A stretch of 64,000 bases of DNA from Hydractinia symbiolongicarpus (Eukaryota > Cnidaria > Hydrozoa > Anthoathecata > Hydractiniidae): NCBI RefSeq assembly GCF_029227915.1, contig NC_079876.1:5828001-5892000 (forward strand), read 5' to 3'. Positions within the stretch are counted from its first letter, which is position 1, and every line of letters starts with the position of its first letter. Position numbers and translations under genes: made by a program. The notes beneath the pieces were generated by a model. That model saw nothing but the letters and a program-made list of their open reading frames with translations, was not told the DNA's origin and did not search any database. Of this stretch, positions 48,501 to 61,329 are shown one piece after another.

Positions 48501-51500
48501 AATATACATCACGTCGTCATATATACATATATCTCTGCACCCGTTGTTTTTTTTAAGTATCTAAACATAAAATTGAATTTGCATTACTAGTTTTTCTATT
48601 CACAGTGTAACATATAAACTGACACAAGATATTCACAACAACAACATGCACTGCTTGTTTCTGCTATTAAGGAGCTTTGAATGTGTATTATTAGCATAAG
48701 ATTCTAATGTTGCATGGAATTTAAGGTAAAAGTTTATAAATAATTCAAACTTTGTCATATTAAGGAATCAAGAAAGAATGACTTGTGCACAATCTAACTT
48801 CAATTATTGAATATATATATGCTCACTTTATCTTCCTTGAATATACATTTCATTTGTTCATCCCAAACAAGTACCACATCTTCCCTGCTACTTCCAGTAA
48901 GTAAGTAACCATGTTTTGTGAAACACATGGCAGTAATTGGTCCATAATGGGCATTATGAATTGCATGATCAATTTTGTTTCTTCGCCAAACATACAACCC
49001 TCCGTTTGAGTGACCAGTTATAAGATCACCATTTTTATTGAAAACTGCACATAATATATTCTTAGAAATTTCCAGAGCCTGAATAAAAGTAAGAACATTC
49101 TTAAAATTCAACAGCAAGGCAGCAGAAATTCACTGACAATAGAAATGCATTTTTTAATTTAATTTGTGGGTAATTATAAAACTATATGAAAGTAACAAAT
49201 CAGAGTGTCCACTCAGAACTTGAAGTCGATTTTCCTAACATTCTTGACATTTTTTAGCTAAAATTTCAGACGTTTTTCTAATTTTCTTCCCTACTTTATT
49301 TCTATAGTTATGGCTGGTAAAAATAGCTTACTTTTCAAAAAAAAAAAAAAAAAAAAAATGAAATATGCACGAAAAAAAAAACTAACAAAGGATGAAATAT
49401 ATTAAAATGCAAAAATGCAAAGTTTATATGTGTTATGGGAGCTAGTAAAAAGTTAAAATTTCTGACCTTTCCCTGACATTTCATGAAAAGACTAAGTTTT
49501 CTTGACATACTCCTGATATTTTGCCTATATTATCAAAACCCCTCCTGACAATTGTTGACATTCCATCCAAAGTGGATACAAATACTGAACACAAACTTGC
49601 AAAATTCTGTTAACATAAGATAACTTATACCCCAAATTCAGCAGCATCTCCGCTAATGTTGTCTTCTTTAATGTTACAAAACAGAAGACTTCCATTTCGT
49701 CCATACGTCACAAAAACACTCCCATTTATAGGAGAACACAGTACATCTTCCAAGCGAACATCTTTGAGCAATGGATCATCCTGTACACACAAAATAATGC
49801 TGAATAAATGAAAACTTAAGTCGCTATAGTTGTTGATGTACTACTTGAGAAAACATAAGGAAACATACTTAGAAAATATATATAACATTATGACAGTTTA
49901 CAAAGGGATGTAATGGAATAAACGGAATGTCTTTTCACTACTTTTAAATGATTTACAAGCATGCAAAAAGGTCCACAATTTCGTAGTCCTTGTCCAATCA
50001 TGTGAATCACATTAGCACGATAAAACTTATATAACACATATTAAAATAAGAAAGGCAAAATTACACCTCATGATCATTGTACAAGAAATTAAAAAACAGG
50101 AACAAAAAGTAGTAGTAATTAAAGCTGATAAAGAATTAATAACAGATACTATAAGAAGATTTATTTTAAACATGAGACAACCATCAACAAAAAAACTATA
50201 CATTGGACAATAATTTTATTCTTTCTTTTTAGTTTATTGTGACATCATAGCACATTCAGTGAATTTTAAATAGCCACAAATAACTACACAAAAAACTCTA
50301 TATGAAATGTTAAAAAGCACTAGAAATATTTATATAAAAATGACACCAGCTCTCCTTTAAAGGTAAAAAATTAAAACTTGATATTACTTACACCTCGGAA
50401 CAAAAGTAAAGAAAAAAGTATTTAAATACAACCAAAATTGTCTTTCATTAGTTTAAACTGGATTTGTTTACCTGGCCATGCCATTCTCAATCGCCATCTT
50501 TACTGAACTTCGAACGCGGAAAAGGACTGGGTAAAGACATTTACATGTGCAATTTATGCATTGACGTATTTTTTGGGTTACTCCTGTGTAGAGATTGGCA
50601 CGTGCAGAAAGAGAAATGAAGAAGAAAAAAAGTTAATGTTATACCCAACAGAATTTTTATACTTTTATCAACCATGTTCACAAACAGAAGTGTAAACCTA
50701 ATTGGATTTCAGTTTGAGCCAGAACGACCCAATAACAAAACACAAATTCTCTCTTATAATGACGATGAAGCAACGCACCAGAATCACCCACTGCCTCTCG
50801 CACACAGATAGATGTAAGTGAGTGGTGCTTATGTGAAAAGTGCGAGAGGATGCCTTCAGCTGTTGAGTGTTTGTGCTGTAACGAGGTGGACAGTATAAAA
50901 TACTTCCAGCTACAGCTATATAATTTGACCTTACATTTTTCTACTGGTTGTATTATAAATGAGCGCCTGGGTACAGGGTTTCTATTGTACTTTAGATAAG
51001 AAATGTACAACAGAGCACAAAGATTCCAATGCGGTTGTGATTTTAAAGAACAGCGTTAGTTGCTCTTCACGATCAGGAAAGCCGTGGAATTAAAAAAAAG
51101 GACGAAGTTTCTAACAAGTAAGTCGCTAGCACTCTTGAAAGTACTGTTGCCATAGTACTTCCAATCTTATTTTAGGATGATATTTTTTGATCTGTTGGTT
51201 TGCTCATAACCACTTGGGAAAAGGCATTCGTCGGGTGATACCATCTTGTGTCGCGTCTATGATACGTATAGAATATCCAAGCCCAAATGGGGTGTATACT
51301 GGCTTCAAAGAAGGTGAAGAAATACCTGAAATTGATTTTTCTTGGACAAATAAAGTTGGCAACAAGAATGCTTGATTGTAAATTAAAAACAACCTCGCAC
51401 TCAATACTTTTTTATATTAAAAAATAAACAGAGAGCTGTACTGGAAACGAGGCTGCACATTTTTCAAAATATCTGCAGTTGATAAAATATACATACTGTG

Positions 51501-52044
51501 ATGCTTTGAATAAACGCCCGAGGTGTTTATTAAATTTTTCGAGGGGAGCGTTTAATAGAAAGGGTAGATCTATTTTTTTTTCTAGATCTACTTTCATTTA
51601 CAAAAAAGTATATCTGCGTAGATATGCTTTTATGTAAATAATCTTACCTGCGTCTCGTCTCAGTCCTGGCACAAAAAATAAAACAGCTTTAAAATAATCT
51701 ACTTTAATTTGTGTAGAGACAGACATTCTGTTTGTGTGGACAGGGACATAGTAGTTCTATCTCTAAAAGTGAGTTGCATGCTTTGAAATTAAATATTCAT
51801 AAATTGCTATAAGGGGTTAAAATATTAAAAAAAAAATTAATCTGGTAATATTGTTCAGAGTAAAACAATCATTTTCTGTTTACAATGTTTTGAGTTGCCG
51901 AGAACCCAACCCTTATGTCACAACAAAAATATTATTTTAGCCTCCCTTTCATGTAGAATCGCTTCAGTATAAACATGCTTTCCAAAACGTGCACTATAAA
52001 AAATTTGTAAACATAAAGCAGTCATAGCAACATACAAAAGATAT

Positions 52045-52083
<39 letters not shown>

Positions 52084-55000
52084 TTATATTTTTGAATATC
52101 TAGACATATATCAGAAAACAAGAAAAACAAAATGTATTTTCTTTGTGGTTGTATGAAGATCTCTTAACTTATGACAATAACTTTGACCGGTTGTTATTAA
52201 TATTTTAATAAAAACTTTGATAAATAGTTAAAATGAAAAAATGTTTTACTAACCTCTTTCAGTTGATACTTCACAACACCTTTTACATAATCGTATACAC
52301 AAATTGAAAAACCAGAATCTGTTGTTTGCACAGCTACAAGTGTTGTATCCTTTGTTTGAAAGAAAATAAAATTATTTTTACATTTAGTTTAAAACTAATT
52401 CGAAACAAATGATTGCATTAAAAGAATAGGATTTCCAAGAAAATTAAAAGAAATATTTGGGTTGCTATGATTAACACCCCCCAAATAAAAAATTAAACAT
52501 AAGAACAAAACAAGCAACTAAAAATAAAGAGTTTCGTGTTGCTATCACTTTTTACAGCACTACAAAAAATCCCATGCTCCGTACACCAGCGACTGAGACA
52601 TATCTGGCAGGCTGATGTTTGCACAAATTCTTATATAAACAAATATTGTCAGCAAGAATATTATTTCTGGTTTATTCTCGTATTACAAAGTCATCATAAC
52701 AACAATAAAGAAAACAATAATAATGCACAAATAATTGAAACCTCTTGACAAAAGTCCATTGAAACAATTTTTAAAACTTTATCAGATATGATAAATATTG
52801 ATGACGTTGTAGATAAATCAATGACATTCCATATATAAATGATGCACTAAAATAAAGTGTAAACTATTCAATTTAACACTACTGCTTCAATTATATAGTA
52901 GGATTCAATCCACGTAACTTATTTCAGCCAGTCTGAGAGACAGAAAGAGTTCAGATGAGCTAAGAAGCAGGCTAAGTCTCTGTAGAATTAAAGATGTTAT
53001 CCAGATAAGAAGATTGAATTGGCTGGGGCACTTGGAAAGAATGGAGGAGGATAATTGGGTAAGAAAGCCTAGAGACTTGATAGTTCCTGGGGCAAAGCCC
53101 AGAGACAGACCGAGAAAGACTTGGCAGGAGGTTATAAGGACAGACTTGATACAGAGGAAGTTGAGTTTAGATCTAACACAGTCTAGATCAGATTGGAAGA
53201 GGGTCATTAATATACCCCGTCCAACCCATGCTAGCATGGAAAACGGACATTAAGCCGAGAATGATGATGATGATGATTAAGAATATTATTACTGTGTAAA
53301 TTTTGAAATACATTAACTAACTAGTCTAATAAATTAACTAACTAGTCTCATCCATGTATTAATTTAGGCTGGACGTAACACTGAAATGTATATGTTAAAT
53401 AAAATATCAATTAAAAATGTGTATTTTTTTCACTTTTTGGACACAAATATTATTTGTTTATTAATCTAAAGCTTGCAGTAAAAAAATAGATACAAAGCAT
53501 TGTAAATCTTGCAGGGTAAAAAACATAGCAATTAAAACTGTAAATCAACTTCTAAAGAAACATTGATGAAACAAAATAATTACTGCACTAAGAAATTAAT
53601 AATGGCAACACTCCTAGAAAACAAATTTTAAAACATAAAAACTTCCCCAATCATCTTCTTCGCTACTCATTTTGACAAAAAACTTTATGGTAAATTTATA
53701 AGAGCATGTGGTTAACTTTTGAGATAAGTTTCTTTGCTCTGTTATTATCTTGCTCCCATGACAATATGTGCTTTAGATTATTAACGAGTTCTTAGAATAT
53801 ATTAAAAAACCTCACTTACTACCACGAGAGACAATAAATAATGTATTAATCATGACAACCACAAGAAATTGGTTTCTAATTAAAACATTCTAATTTAACT
53901 AATGAACTATCAACAATAAAAAAACCTCATGTAAACCTACCTTTGCATCTTTTCTTTCCTGTGCACTTGCTACTGTGGTTTTGTCTGCATGCACACATAA
54001 ACTAAAAACAAACACATAGAAAACAAATACATAATATGGTTTCATAAAACTGATTTTGTAGCAAATTTGTTATCCATTTTGCAATGCAATTTTTACCTGG
54101 TTATATTCTCTGTATGCTTTCTGTAGAACCTTTGTTTTTGTTTTTCTGTATCCATAGCAACAACAACACGTCCAGTGTAAAATATAATCTCTTTCGTTGA
54201 TATAGCATTTAATTTTTTTCCATAACCATATCTGAAACAATTTATAGATGTTTTGAATTTAATAGCATGCATGCATTCATAAAAAAGATACACGTCTTCA
54301 TAAAAAACACAACATTAGAAATAACCTTTATAATAATCATATTTTTACACCCAAACCCGAAGTTCCAACAGTATTCACACAATTTCCCAGCTGTACAGTT
54401 CATTTTTTTTTTAAAGTAAAACATACACTCACATCCATTCTAGTTGTAATTTTTGTTCTGGAGCAGATTCATTAACTGAGGTTTTTGCATATGATGGATA
54501 CACAAAAAAACTTTTTCCATTGATATCTATTGTGCCTAATAAAAAAACATAACACTTGAGATTGTAGTTCTTATAAGAGCCTCACAAGGCGTGATGATAA
54601 ATTGCAGGACAGTACTATCCACTGTTTCAATAGCTTGCTGGTTATTTATTACTACTAGATGGTGTTTCGGTTATTATTGTCCATCTCACTTTAAAGTTTA
54701 CTTTATCATATAACTTGTCATTGTTTTTACAGAACTTATCAACAAAGAAATCTACTGGCTATCGTTTTCTATAATTGCTTACCTTTCTCTTCATGAGAAG
54801 TAGGGGATGGCGACAAAGAGACAAGTTTCACTTTTTCAACCATCTCAACTATGTCATCTTCACCTTTTTCTTCTTTCTCTATTGTGCTTACAATGCCATT
54901 CTTATGGCCTTCGTTATCTTCAATTAAAGAGATAAAACCTGACTCTACCTTGTTGCTTGGGAGTACAGAAGAATCATCTTTTTCATGAGTTATCAAACTT

Positions 55001-58000
55001 TTTTTTCCATTTTCAATTCTTGACGGTATATCGGGCACAATTCTGAAAGGACTAAGTTTCTTTTTTATTGGAATTTCTTCACCAACTTCAATGTCTGTTG
55101 TTGTATAAACTTCAGAATCCATATCAGTAGCAGTCAAGCATTCTGAGTCCGTGTTAGGTTCATGTTTGACTACATTAAAACATGACTCAGCTAAAATGAA
55201 TTATAAAATTAAAATTAGATATATTTGGAAACTAAAAACCAAATAACAAAGAATCCTCCACAAACTATATTAAGACAAAGCAACAAATTTTGAAGTCCTA
55301 TACTAGGTTTAAGCACTTTGAACCTAGGCAGACTAAGGAGTTAGGATCTAGCTTTTTCGGTTAGATCTAAACTCTTAAAATATGTCAACTTTTGCTAGCA
55401 TCACCATGACCATTTTTTTTCATACTTTAGGGGACTTATAGGCCCTAATAAAGATTATTTAATGGATTTATCACTACTGCAATTTAAACAGTGACTGCAT
55501 ATCAACGATGTATCTGAAAAATTCTTTAGGTTGATGCTTTTTGCCAACTTTGTAAGATGGCTAAAAAAGTGTCATTGTCAATACAGTTATTTATATCAGT
55601 ACCAATAGGAATGAGGAAGTATATTAAATTGAATCACAATACCAGATTTCTTAAACTTCCTTGGTTTTCTTTTTCTTTTTCCTTTGATACTCTTTACTGG
55701 TTTTGATTGGCCCCATGTTTTACGGCCATATCTGAATCCATACCCACTATTTCCACTAGAGTCCAGTTCCTTTTTCCACCATTTCTCCATCTTTGAAACA
55801 GATCGATGATTTTGTTTTATAATCAATTTATTTGTATCTGTTGTTAGTTCATTCTGTAATAACTTTGTTTCATTCCATTGTCGACGACTAGGAGTTCTTT
55901 TTTGTGGTGAAGAAACATTTCTAGCTTGCGCAACGGGCCTTTCTTTTCTGTTTCGTACATTTGTAGATTCCCGCTCATCAGTAACAGGTAGAATTGGAGA
56001 ATTGTCGTTATTAGAATCTATAGAGTAAGTTCTATTTCGAATTTCTACAGCTGTTTCTAATACTGACTTTACATTATTTGGAGAGGCTTCTCTTGGTGGA
56101 GATGGGGTCAATACGGGAGATTTTTTCGAATGAATCTAAAATTAATTAAAACATCAAATTCTGATCTAATAAAGATCTAATAAAGAAGCGTTTCAATAAT
56201 GGCACAACTGGTCCTATTCTCTAAATTGGTACATATAAAAAAATCTGAATAAGAAGTCAGTTTTTTTCAAACATGTATTTATATTAGTTTTAACCTTTTT
56301 CAATGTATCTTACATGAAGTCTGAGTCTGGTGAGGCATAAAACATAAAAAACAAGCAACAGGTGCATGGACCTGATTGACAAATAATTATAAATAACAGT
56401 AGACAAAAATTATAAACCTTTTAAAATATACTCAAATTCACTCTGAAATTCAAAGTATTGTGACATTAAATTTCACATTGAAATAAGACATGACAACTTA
56501 AACAGAATAAATGGTGGTTTGTATTAAAAAATTTTTGCTAACCAATCCTTTCATAAGTTAAGCTCAATAACACCTTAATACACTCCGTCTCCCCCACCTC
56601 TAAAACTAAAAGTAGAAGTAAAAGAAACCTGTGTTTCGAAATCACTCAAATGCAAATCCAATCCACCAAGCTTTTCTAACTCCTTAGCATTTCCTGTAGG
56701 AACATGAATGTCTATTTTTTGCTGATTATTCATATTAGTATAGGATTGATGTGGATTCCACATTGTACCAATGTCTCCAGATACTAAAGCTCTTGGACTT
56801 GTATTGATTGGAGGTAGGTAAGTTGGTTGACAGTCAGAAATTGTTTTTAAAAACAAATGATAGCTAAAATAGAGAATTTAATTAAAGTACCTTTAGTAAA
56901 CAATTATAAAATATCCTCACAATAGTTGCTAAAATTTTAAACAATTGTGAAAAAACTAAATAAGCAATTTTCCACAATAAACTTACACAGGTAAACCATG
57001 ACTAAACAATTTTTGGGTAGGTTTTTCTGAGTAGCTAAACAATGTTTGGGACAATGTGCAAAGAATCATTTCTTACAAAAAAAGAATGTATATAAAGTCA
57101 ATGGCAAAAATTAGAGGTATTCTGATTAGTCTCTTCTTAATACATAATGATGTTAGGGAAGTATAGTTAGCTGGGGTAAAAAATACAAGGAGCACATATT
57201 GTTATTAATGAGTAAGAAATTTTTATTATTGAAAGTGCATTCCAGTTAGTATGGGTGGACACAGTTAAAACATTTTGCGGAGTAAACTATGTGAACAAAT
57301 TACATAATAGAATGTAGACAGGGAGTTTTGTATTAAATTGCGCTGATGCCTACATTACAGCTTCCTAATAATATCTTTTTTCAAAACTCACTATGGACTT
57401 TCTAAAAAACCAAAGCAAATATAATCTCCATTCAAAAACTTGTTTCAAAACAATTCTGAAAAAATGCATGTTAAAAGTAAACAAAGAAATCGACTAAGAA
57501 TAGTAAGTTGCAGTAACTTTCTTTCTAACATTCTGATGCACACTGCTCAGATCACCACTTTTTTAAAACAAATTATGAACAAAATTTTAAATGTACTTGC
57601 ATTCTTTTAAAGTTGAAATTCAATTTTAAGTGTAAAAGACAGATTACTGCGAAAAACATTATATCCTCAAGAAACAAATAAAAAACATACTCAACAAGTC
57701 CCCGATTCTCGGTATCACATGCTCGAATTACTTTTGTAATTACATTGATGTCAATACCAGTCAACTCTCTGTAACAGATATCCAGTACCTAAAGAAGAGA
57801 AAATAATCTTGTTGACGTTTTATATTAATTCCAAATAATGCAAGAATGCAACTTGATGTAACAGAGCATAAAGTTACTAAAAACAAATCATACAAATTCC
57901 ATTGGAATTAATACTCTAGCTGCCACTTGCCAAGTCTTATCAAACATGACCTCTATCAGTCAGTACAAACTGAGAAAGGCCATGCCATATTATCAGACTG

Positions 58001-59973
58001 TAATGTTTCCTAAGTTAACTCCACTGCACAATCAAAATCTATGGAACAGGCTATTAAAAGTAATTTCTAATTCAATTGTCATTCCAAGCTTGTAACAAGT
58101 AATAAAAATCTAAAGTTTGTACCTGTTTGTGTAATAATTTACCATTGTTATATTTATCCAAAGATTGACATATACACTGAATATTCTCTGTGTTTAGACA
58201 CATTTGATTTGACCTTGCAAAATGTCGAAGTTCAAATTCCAGCTCTGCTTGCAACGATGGTTGTATATGTGGCTTTGAAAACCTTTCGTACGGTTCATAC
58301 AAAGTATTTCTATAATACTCTTCGAAATGTTGTTGGTATACTTTTGACTTTTCTGCCGTACCAAATTTGTCTTGGTCTGCGAAGCAATCTATAAAGGTAG
58401 CAAATAACTGTATAGTCATACAAAACGAACATCCATACTCTGTATCCGAAATCTAGGCATTGCATTAGATTTACAAAAGTTCATTCCTTGACAAAAGTGA
58501 GACTGTACTGCCCATACATACAAAAAAATATACAAAGGACATATTTTTGAGTAAGCATAATTTGTCACGCAGTTATAATCTATGAAATTAATTGTAGCAC
58601 TCATCTACAGATCCGTGTTTTTTAATTTTGAAGTAATGGCTTGCTAAAGGATATCTTGCTAAATGATATACATGTTTTATGTCCTGTGACAAGATTTAGT
58701 GTTCAGGTATTTTCTTCGATTTTTGCAGAATAGCCTGTTAAATTTTCCTGCACAACTATATAGTATAAGGAATTTTTTTTTATTTTGATTATAACAAAAT
58801 CTTTTTTTGCACAGATGATACAAATACTGCCAAGCAAATATCCATATGCTTGTAGGTGCTGCATTACAAATGATGCGGGATATTTGTCTTTAATTCTAAC
58901 GCTCACTGTATGTCTGTGAGTAAAATTGGTAGGTGTGAGTAGTAACAGACAGGTTCACATGGATTTTTCCACACTCTAACAGCTATAGTATCTCTTAAGA
59001 AAGATTGTCTCACCCATGATGTATTTCCACATGTTAACATAAGCAACACCACCAGAGGAGACTTGATATTGTTTTATCAATGCTTCTGTTAAACGGGGAT
59101 CTACATGTATGTTATGTACAGCAAGAACTTCATGTAGTTCAACACCAGATAAAATTCCATTCTCATATGGGTCAAGTCTTCTCATTGAACTAAATGCTGA
59201 TAGTAGCTGATGGCGTGAGGCTGATGAAATGTTTTTCTTAACTTGATTGGTGAACGGATCTGAAGCATGCCAAGAATCACATGCTTGTGTCTTGTCTGTT
59301 AAAACAAAAGACGTGTGGAAATAATACGTCAATACAATTATTTATAGCTTTTGTAAAAACCAATTGACCATTTAAATTAGTTGCCTACAAAGTAAAACTT
59401 ACCACATTATTTCCTAATTTGTTTATTTTCTAATTCGAAACCCTAAATACAGACTCCTTAAAGCTTATCTCCTCTTAACACATTAATTTCATATGAAAGA
59501 GCTTTAAAAGTTGTCCAACTGCATTGACTGGGATATACTTAATTACTTCTCTCATCAACTCTGACTGAAAGTAAACAGGCAATAATCATACTTACATGTA
59601 GGTTCAGGAGAGAGAACTGAGCGATATGTTTGTGCTATAGCACGTTGTTTATTCTTTTGAGCTTCGTGTCGTGCTGATGCATTAATATTTATTTGAATGT
59701 TCGAAGAGGTATCATATCTGAGAAGAAGAAAATTAAGCTCTTTAGATCACTATAATTTCTTCAAAAAATCACTGTAAACATTCTAAATTTAATATTCAAA
59801 AACCTGTATTGTGCATTTTCTTGTGTGTAGTCTCTGACATGTGTTGTTGTACCATAGCTATGTGCCGATGGATAACCATGCGTGTTGTTGTTGTGTGTGT
59901 TGTTATTGTGTACTGGAACTGTTACTATCTTCCCTCCAATTATTTTTGTTTTGTAGTGAGTAGATGGATACAT
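45505..59973 (-). CDS. EF-hand-like plus EML-type HELP/WD40 protein, 23 exons
   Basis: Exons, 5' to 3': 59973-59804, 59717-59596, 59295-59014, 58388-58123, 57788-57691, 56863-56629, 56135-55643, 55190-54783, 54535-54433, 54231-54097, 54001-53941, 52349-52254, 49780-49631, 49078-48827, 48560-48411, 48131-47997, 47852-47785, 47560-47472, 46919-46822, 46725-46635, 46313-46227, 45922-45795, 45633-45505. All phases agree: 1281 aa. The N-terminal third has degenerate EF-hand loops ([36 protein letters not shown]) and resembles C1orf87-type proteins. A basic/acidic linker follows ([14 protein letters not shown]). From about residue 690 it matches EML proteins: EWIYGYG and [15 protein letters not shown] (HELP), WD repeats such as [15 protein letters not shown] and [16 protein letters not shown], and [16 protein letters not shown] near the end. 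EMLs bind and stabilise microtubules, so a cytoskeletal or ciliary role is inferred. Confidence 0.85.
49339..49359. repeat. Poly-A run in an intron
   Basis: About 21 consecutive A on the plus strand inside an intron of the EML-type gene, with a second A-run 15 bp on. It could be the tail of a decayed retro-insertion. Confidence 0.6.
50674..51375 (+). pseudogene. P2X7-like cysteine-rich domain gene, broken, antisense in an EML-gene intron
   Basis: Plus-strand remains inside the 2.5-kb intron between EML-gene exons 12 and 13. Starting at an ATG, frame 1 gives [11 protein letters not shown] followed by [11 protein letters not shown] and a stop. A shifted frame then gives [19 protein letters not shown] followed by NEVD, and further on [20 protein letters not shown] leads to [16 protein letters not shown] and a stop. 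This order (FEPE near the start; W-C-x-C-x-x-C-x-x-MP-x-x-x-E-x-x-CC; then G-x-LG.G.R..IPSCV...IR..YP...G.YTGF) is that of the P2X7-receptor intracellular, zinc-binding domain proteins that are multiplied in cnidarians. At least one frame change and stops between the blocks make it a pseudogene; an intron between blocks 2 and 3 cannot be ruled out. Confidence 0.7.
51500..51560. repeat. AATAAACGCC-type dispersed repeat, copy 2
   Basis: Includes 'gaataaacgcccgaggtgtttatt', itself a near-palindrome, then 'cgaggggagcgttta'. Its reverse complement resembles the block at 14985-15070. Confidence 0.45.
52041..52086. repeat. ATTT microsatellite
   Basis: About 11 tandem copies of a TATT/ATTT tetramer within an intron of the EML-type gene. 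Confidence 0.9.
52929..53278 (+). mobile_element. Non-LTR retroelement 3' end, copy 1 (in an EML-gene intron)
   Basis: A 5'-truncated insertion opposite in strand to the host gene. It codes for the end of a reverse-transcriptase polyprotein: [20 protein letters not shown], then [11 protein letters not shown] and [10 protein letters not shown], followed directly by a tail of GAT repeats. It is about 90% identical by eye to copy 2 at 60640-61298. A short simple-repeat tail suggests an RTE-type element (inference). Confidence 0.85.
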
Positions 59974-60620
59974 TGCCACAAGTAAAACAAATAAGGAAAA
60001 TGATAGGTGACTGCATGTTATTTTTTAATACTTCATATTTCTAAGAAAATGAAGAATTAGATTAAAGAATGATCTTTTTCTTAAATGAATCCATGCGTAT
60101 TAATGAGTGTTAGAATTGAAAGTGCTTTCATAATTTACAAAAATCAACACACGCAATTTTGTTTTTAAATATCCTTAAAAGTAATTACTTGCTAACCGTA
60201 ACCCGAAGCATAAAAAAGTCAAGGTCAGCAGAAAAACATTTTATCCACTAAAAGCAATGAAATTATTTCCAAAAAAAAAAAATTCACTGCAGCTGACTTT
60301 TTCAGAAATCTTTAAATTTGGTAACAAATAGCTTTTACAAATGTGGAAAAAGTTGTATGACTGTTCTCTACGTTCCCTACAAAATGTCTGTGTATTTATT
60401 TCATATGAATTGAAACATAAAATACAATATAAGTTGGATTTAGAAACACGAAAAGGAAAAACATTTAAAATTTATGAGGATAAATTTTAAAAAGGGGCAG
60501 TCCTTAGTAAACCAGTCCATGTATTGGCAAGCAAAAATATAATACTTTTATATGTTGCGGAGGATAAAAAGTTGTTTATCAAGTCCTTTGGAATTTTTTA
60601 AAAATCTTTCTTCGTTGTTC
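59974..60620. other. Upstream flank of the EML-type gene
   Basis: About 650 bp 5' of the first ATG. The promoter and 5' UTR should be here, but nothing definite is visible. It ends at the inverted repeat that brackets retroelement copy 2. Confidence 0.45.
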
Positions 60621-60641
60621 TCAGATTTGAAATATTTAAAT
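60621..60641. repeat. Left arm of a 21-bp perfect inverted repeat
   Basis: Its exact reverse complement is at 61309-61329. Together the arms bracket retroelement copy 2. With one mismatch the arms extend inward by about 6 more bases. Confidence 0.9.
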
Positions 60642-61298
60642 TTTGAATGTACAACAGTGGCTCGTTAGAGATAATTGAGAACTTCTGTTACTTAGGTGAT
60701 ATGTTGGGCAGTGAAGGGGGTGTTGAAAGAAGTGTTACTTGCAGGATAGTTTCTGCTTGGAAACATTTCAGAGAGTTACTTCCCTTGTTCACTAGCAGAG
60801 TCTTGTCAATCAAGGTAAAAGGTAGGTTGTATGAGGCCTGTGTAAGAAGTGTTGTTGTACGGTAGTGAAACATGGGCAGTGCAGCAGGAATATCTTGACC
60901 GTTTAGAAAGGAATGATATAAGAATGGTTAGTTGGATGTGTAACACCAGTCTGAGAGACAGAATGAGTTCAGATAAGCTAAGAAGCAGGCTAAGATTCCG
61001 AAGAATTAAAGATCTTATCCAGATAAGAAGATTGAGTTGGCTGGGGCACTTGGAAAGAATGGAGGAGGATAATTGGGTAAGAAAGTGTAGATACTTCATA
61101 GTTCCTGGGGCAAAGTCCAGAGGCAGACCGAGAAAGACTTGGCAGGAGGTTATAAGGACAGACTTGATACAGAGAAAGTGGAATTTAGATCGAACACAGT
61201 CTAGATCAGATTGGAAGAGGGTCATTAATATACCCAGTCCAACCCATGCTAGCATGGAAAATGGACGTTAAGCCGAGAATGATGATGATGATGATGAA
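60640..61298 (+). mobile_element. Non-LTR retroelement 3' end, copy 2 (longer, frameshifted)
   Basis: Carries more of the reverse transcriptase than copy 1: [105 protein letters not shown] and [10 protein letters not shown], then a GAT-repeat tail. One extra base near 60850 shifts the frame between VRSV and LYGSETW, so it is inactive. It is 5'-truncated: the endonuclease and most of the polymerase are missing. Confidence 0.88.
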
Positions 61299-61308
61299 TA
61301 ACTTCAAG

Positions 61309-61329
61309 ATTTAAATATTTCAAATCTGA
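61309..61329. repeat. Right arm of the 21-bp inverted repeat
   Basis: Exact reverse complement of 60621-60641. It lies 11 bp after the end of the GAT tail of retroelement copy 2. Confidence 0.9.

Noticed and set aside
50678-51010. Minus-strand 110-codon frame
   Set aside because: Antisense shadow of the P2X7-like pseudogene, which has the recognisable motifs.
60806-61255. Minus-strand 149-codon frame
   Set aside because: Antisense of the retroelement reverse-transcriptase tail; the same shadow appears at copy 1.
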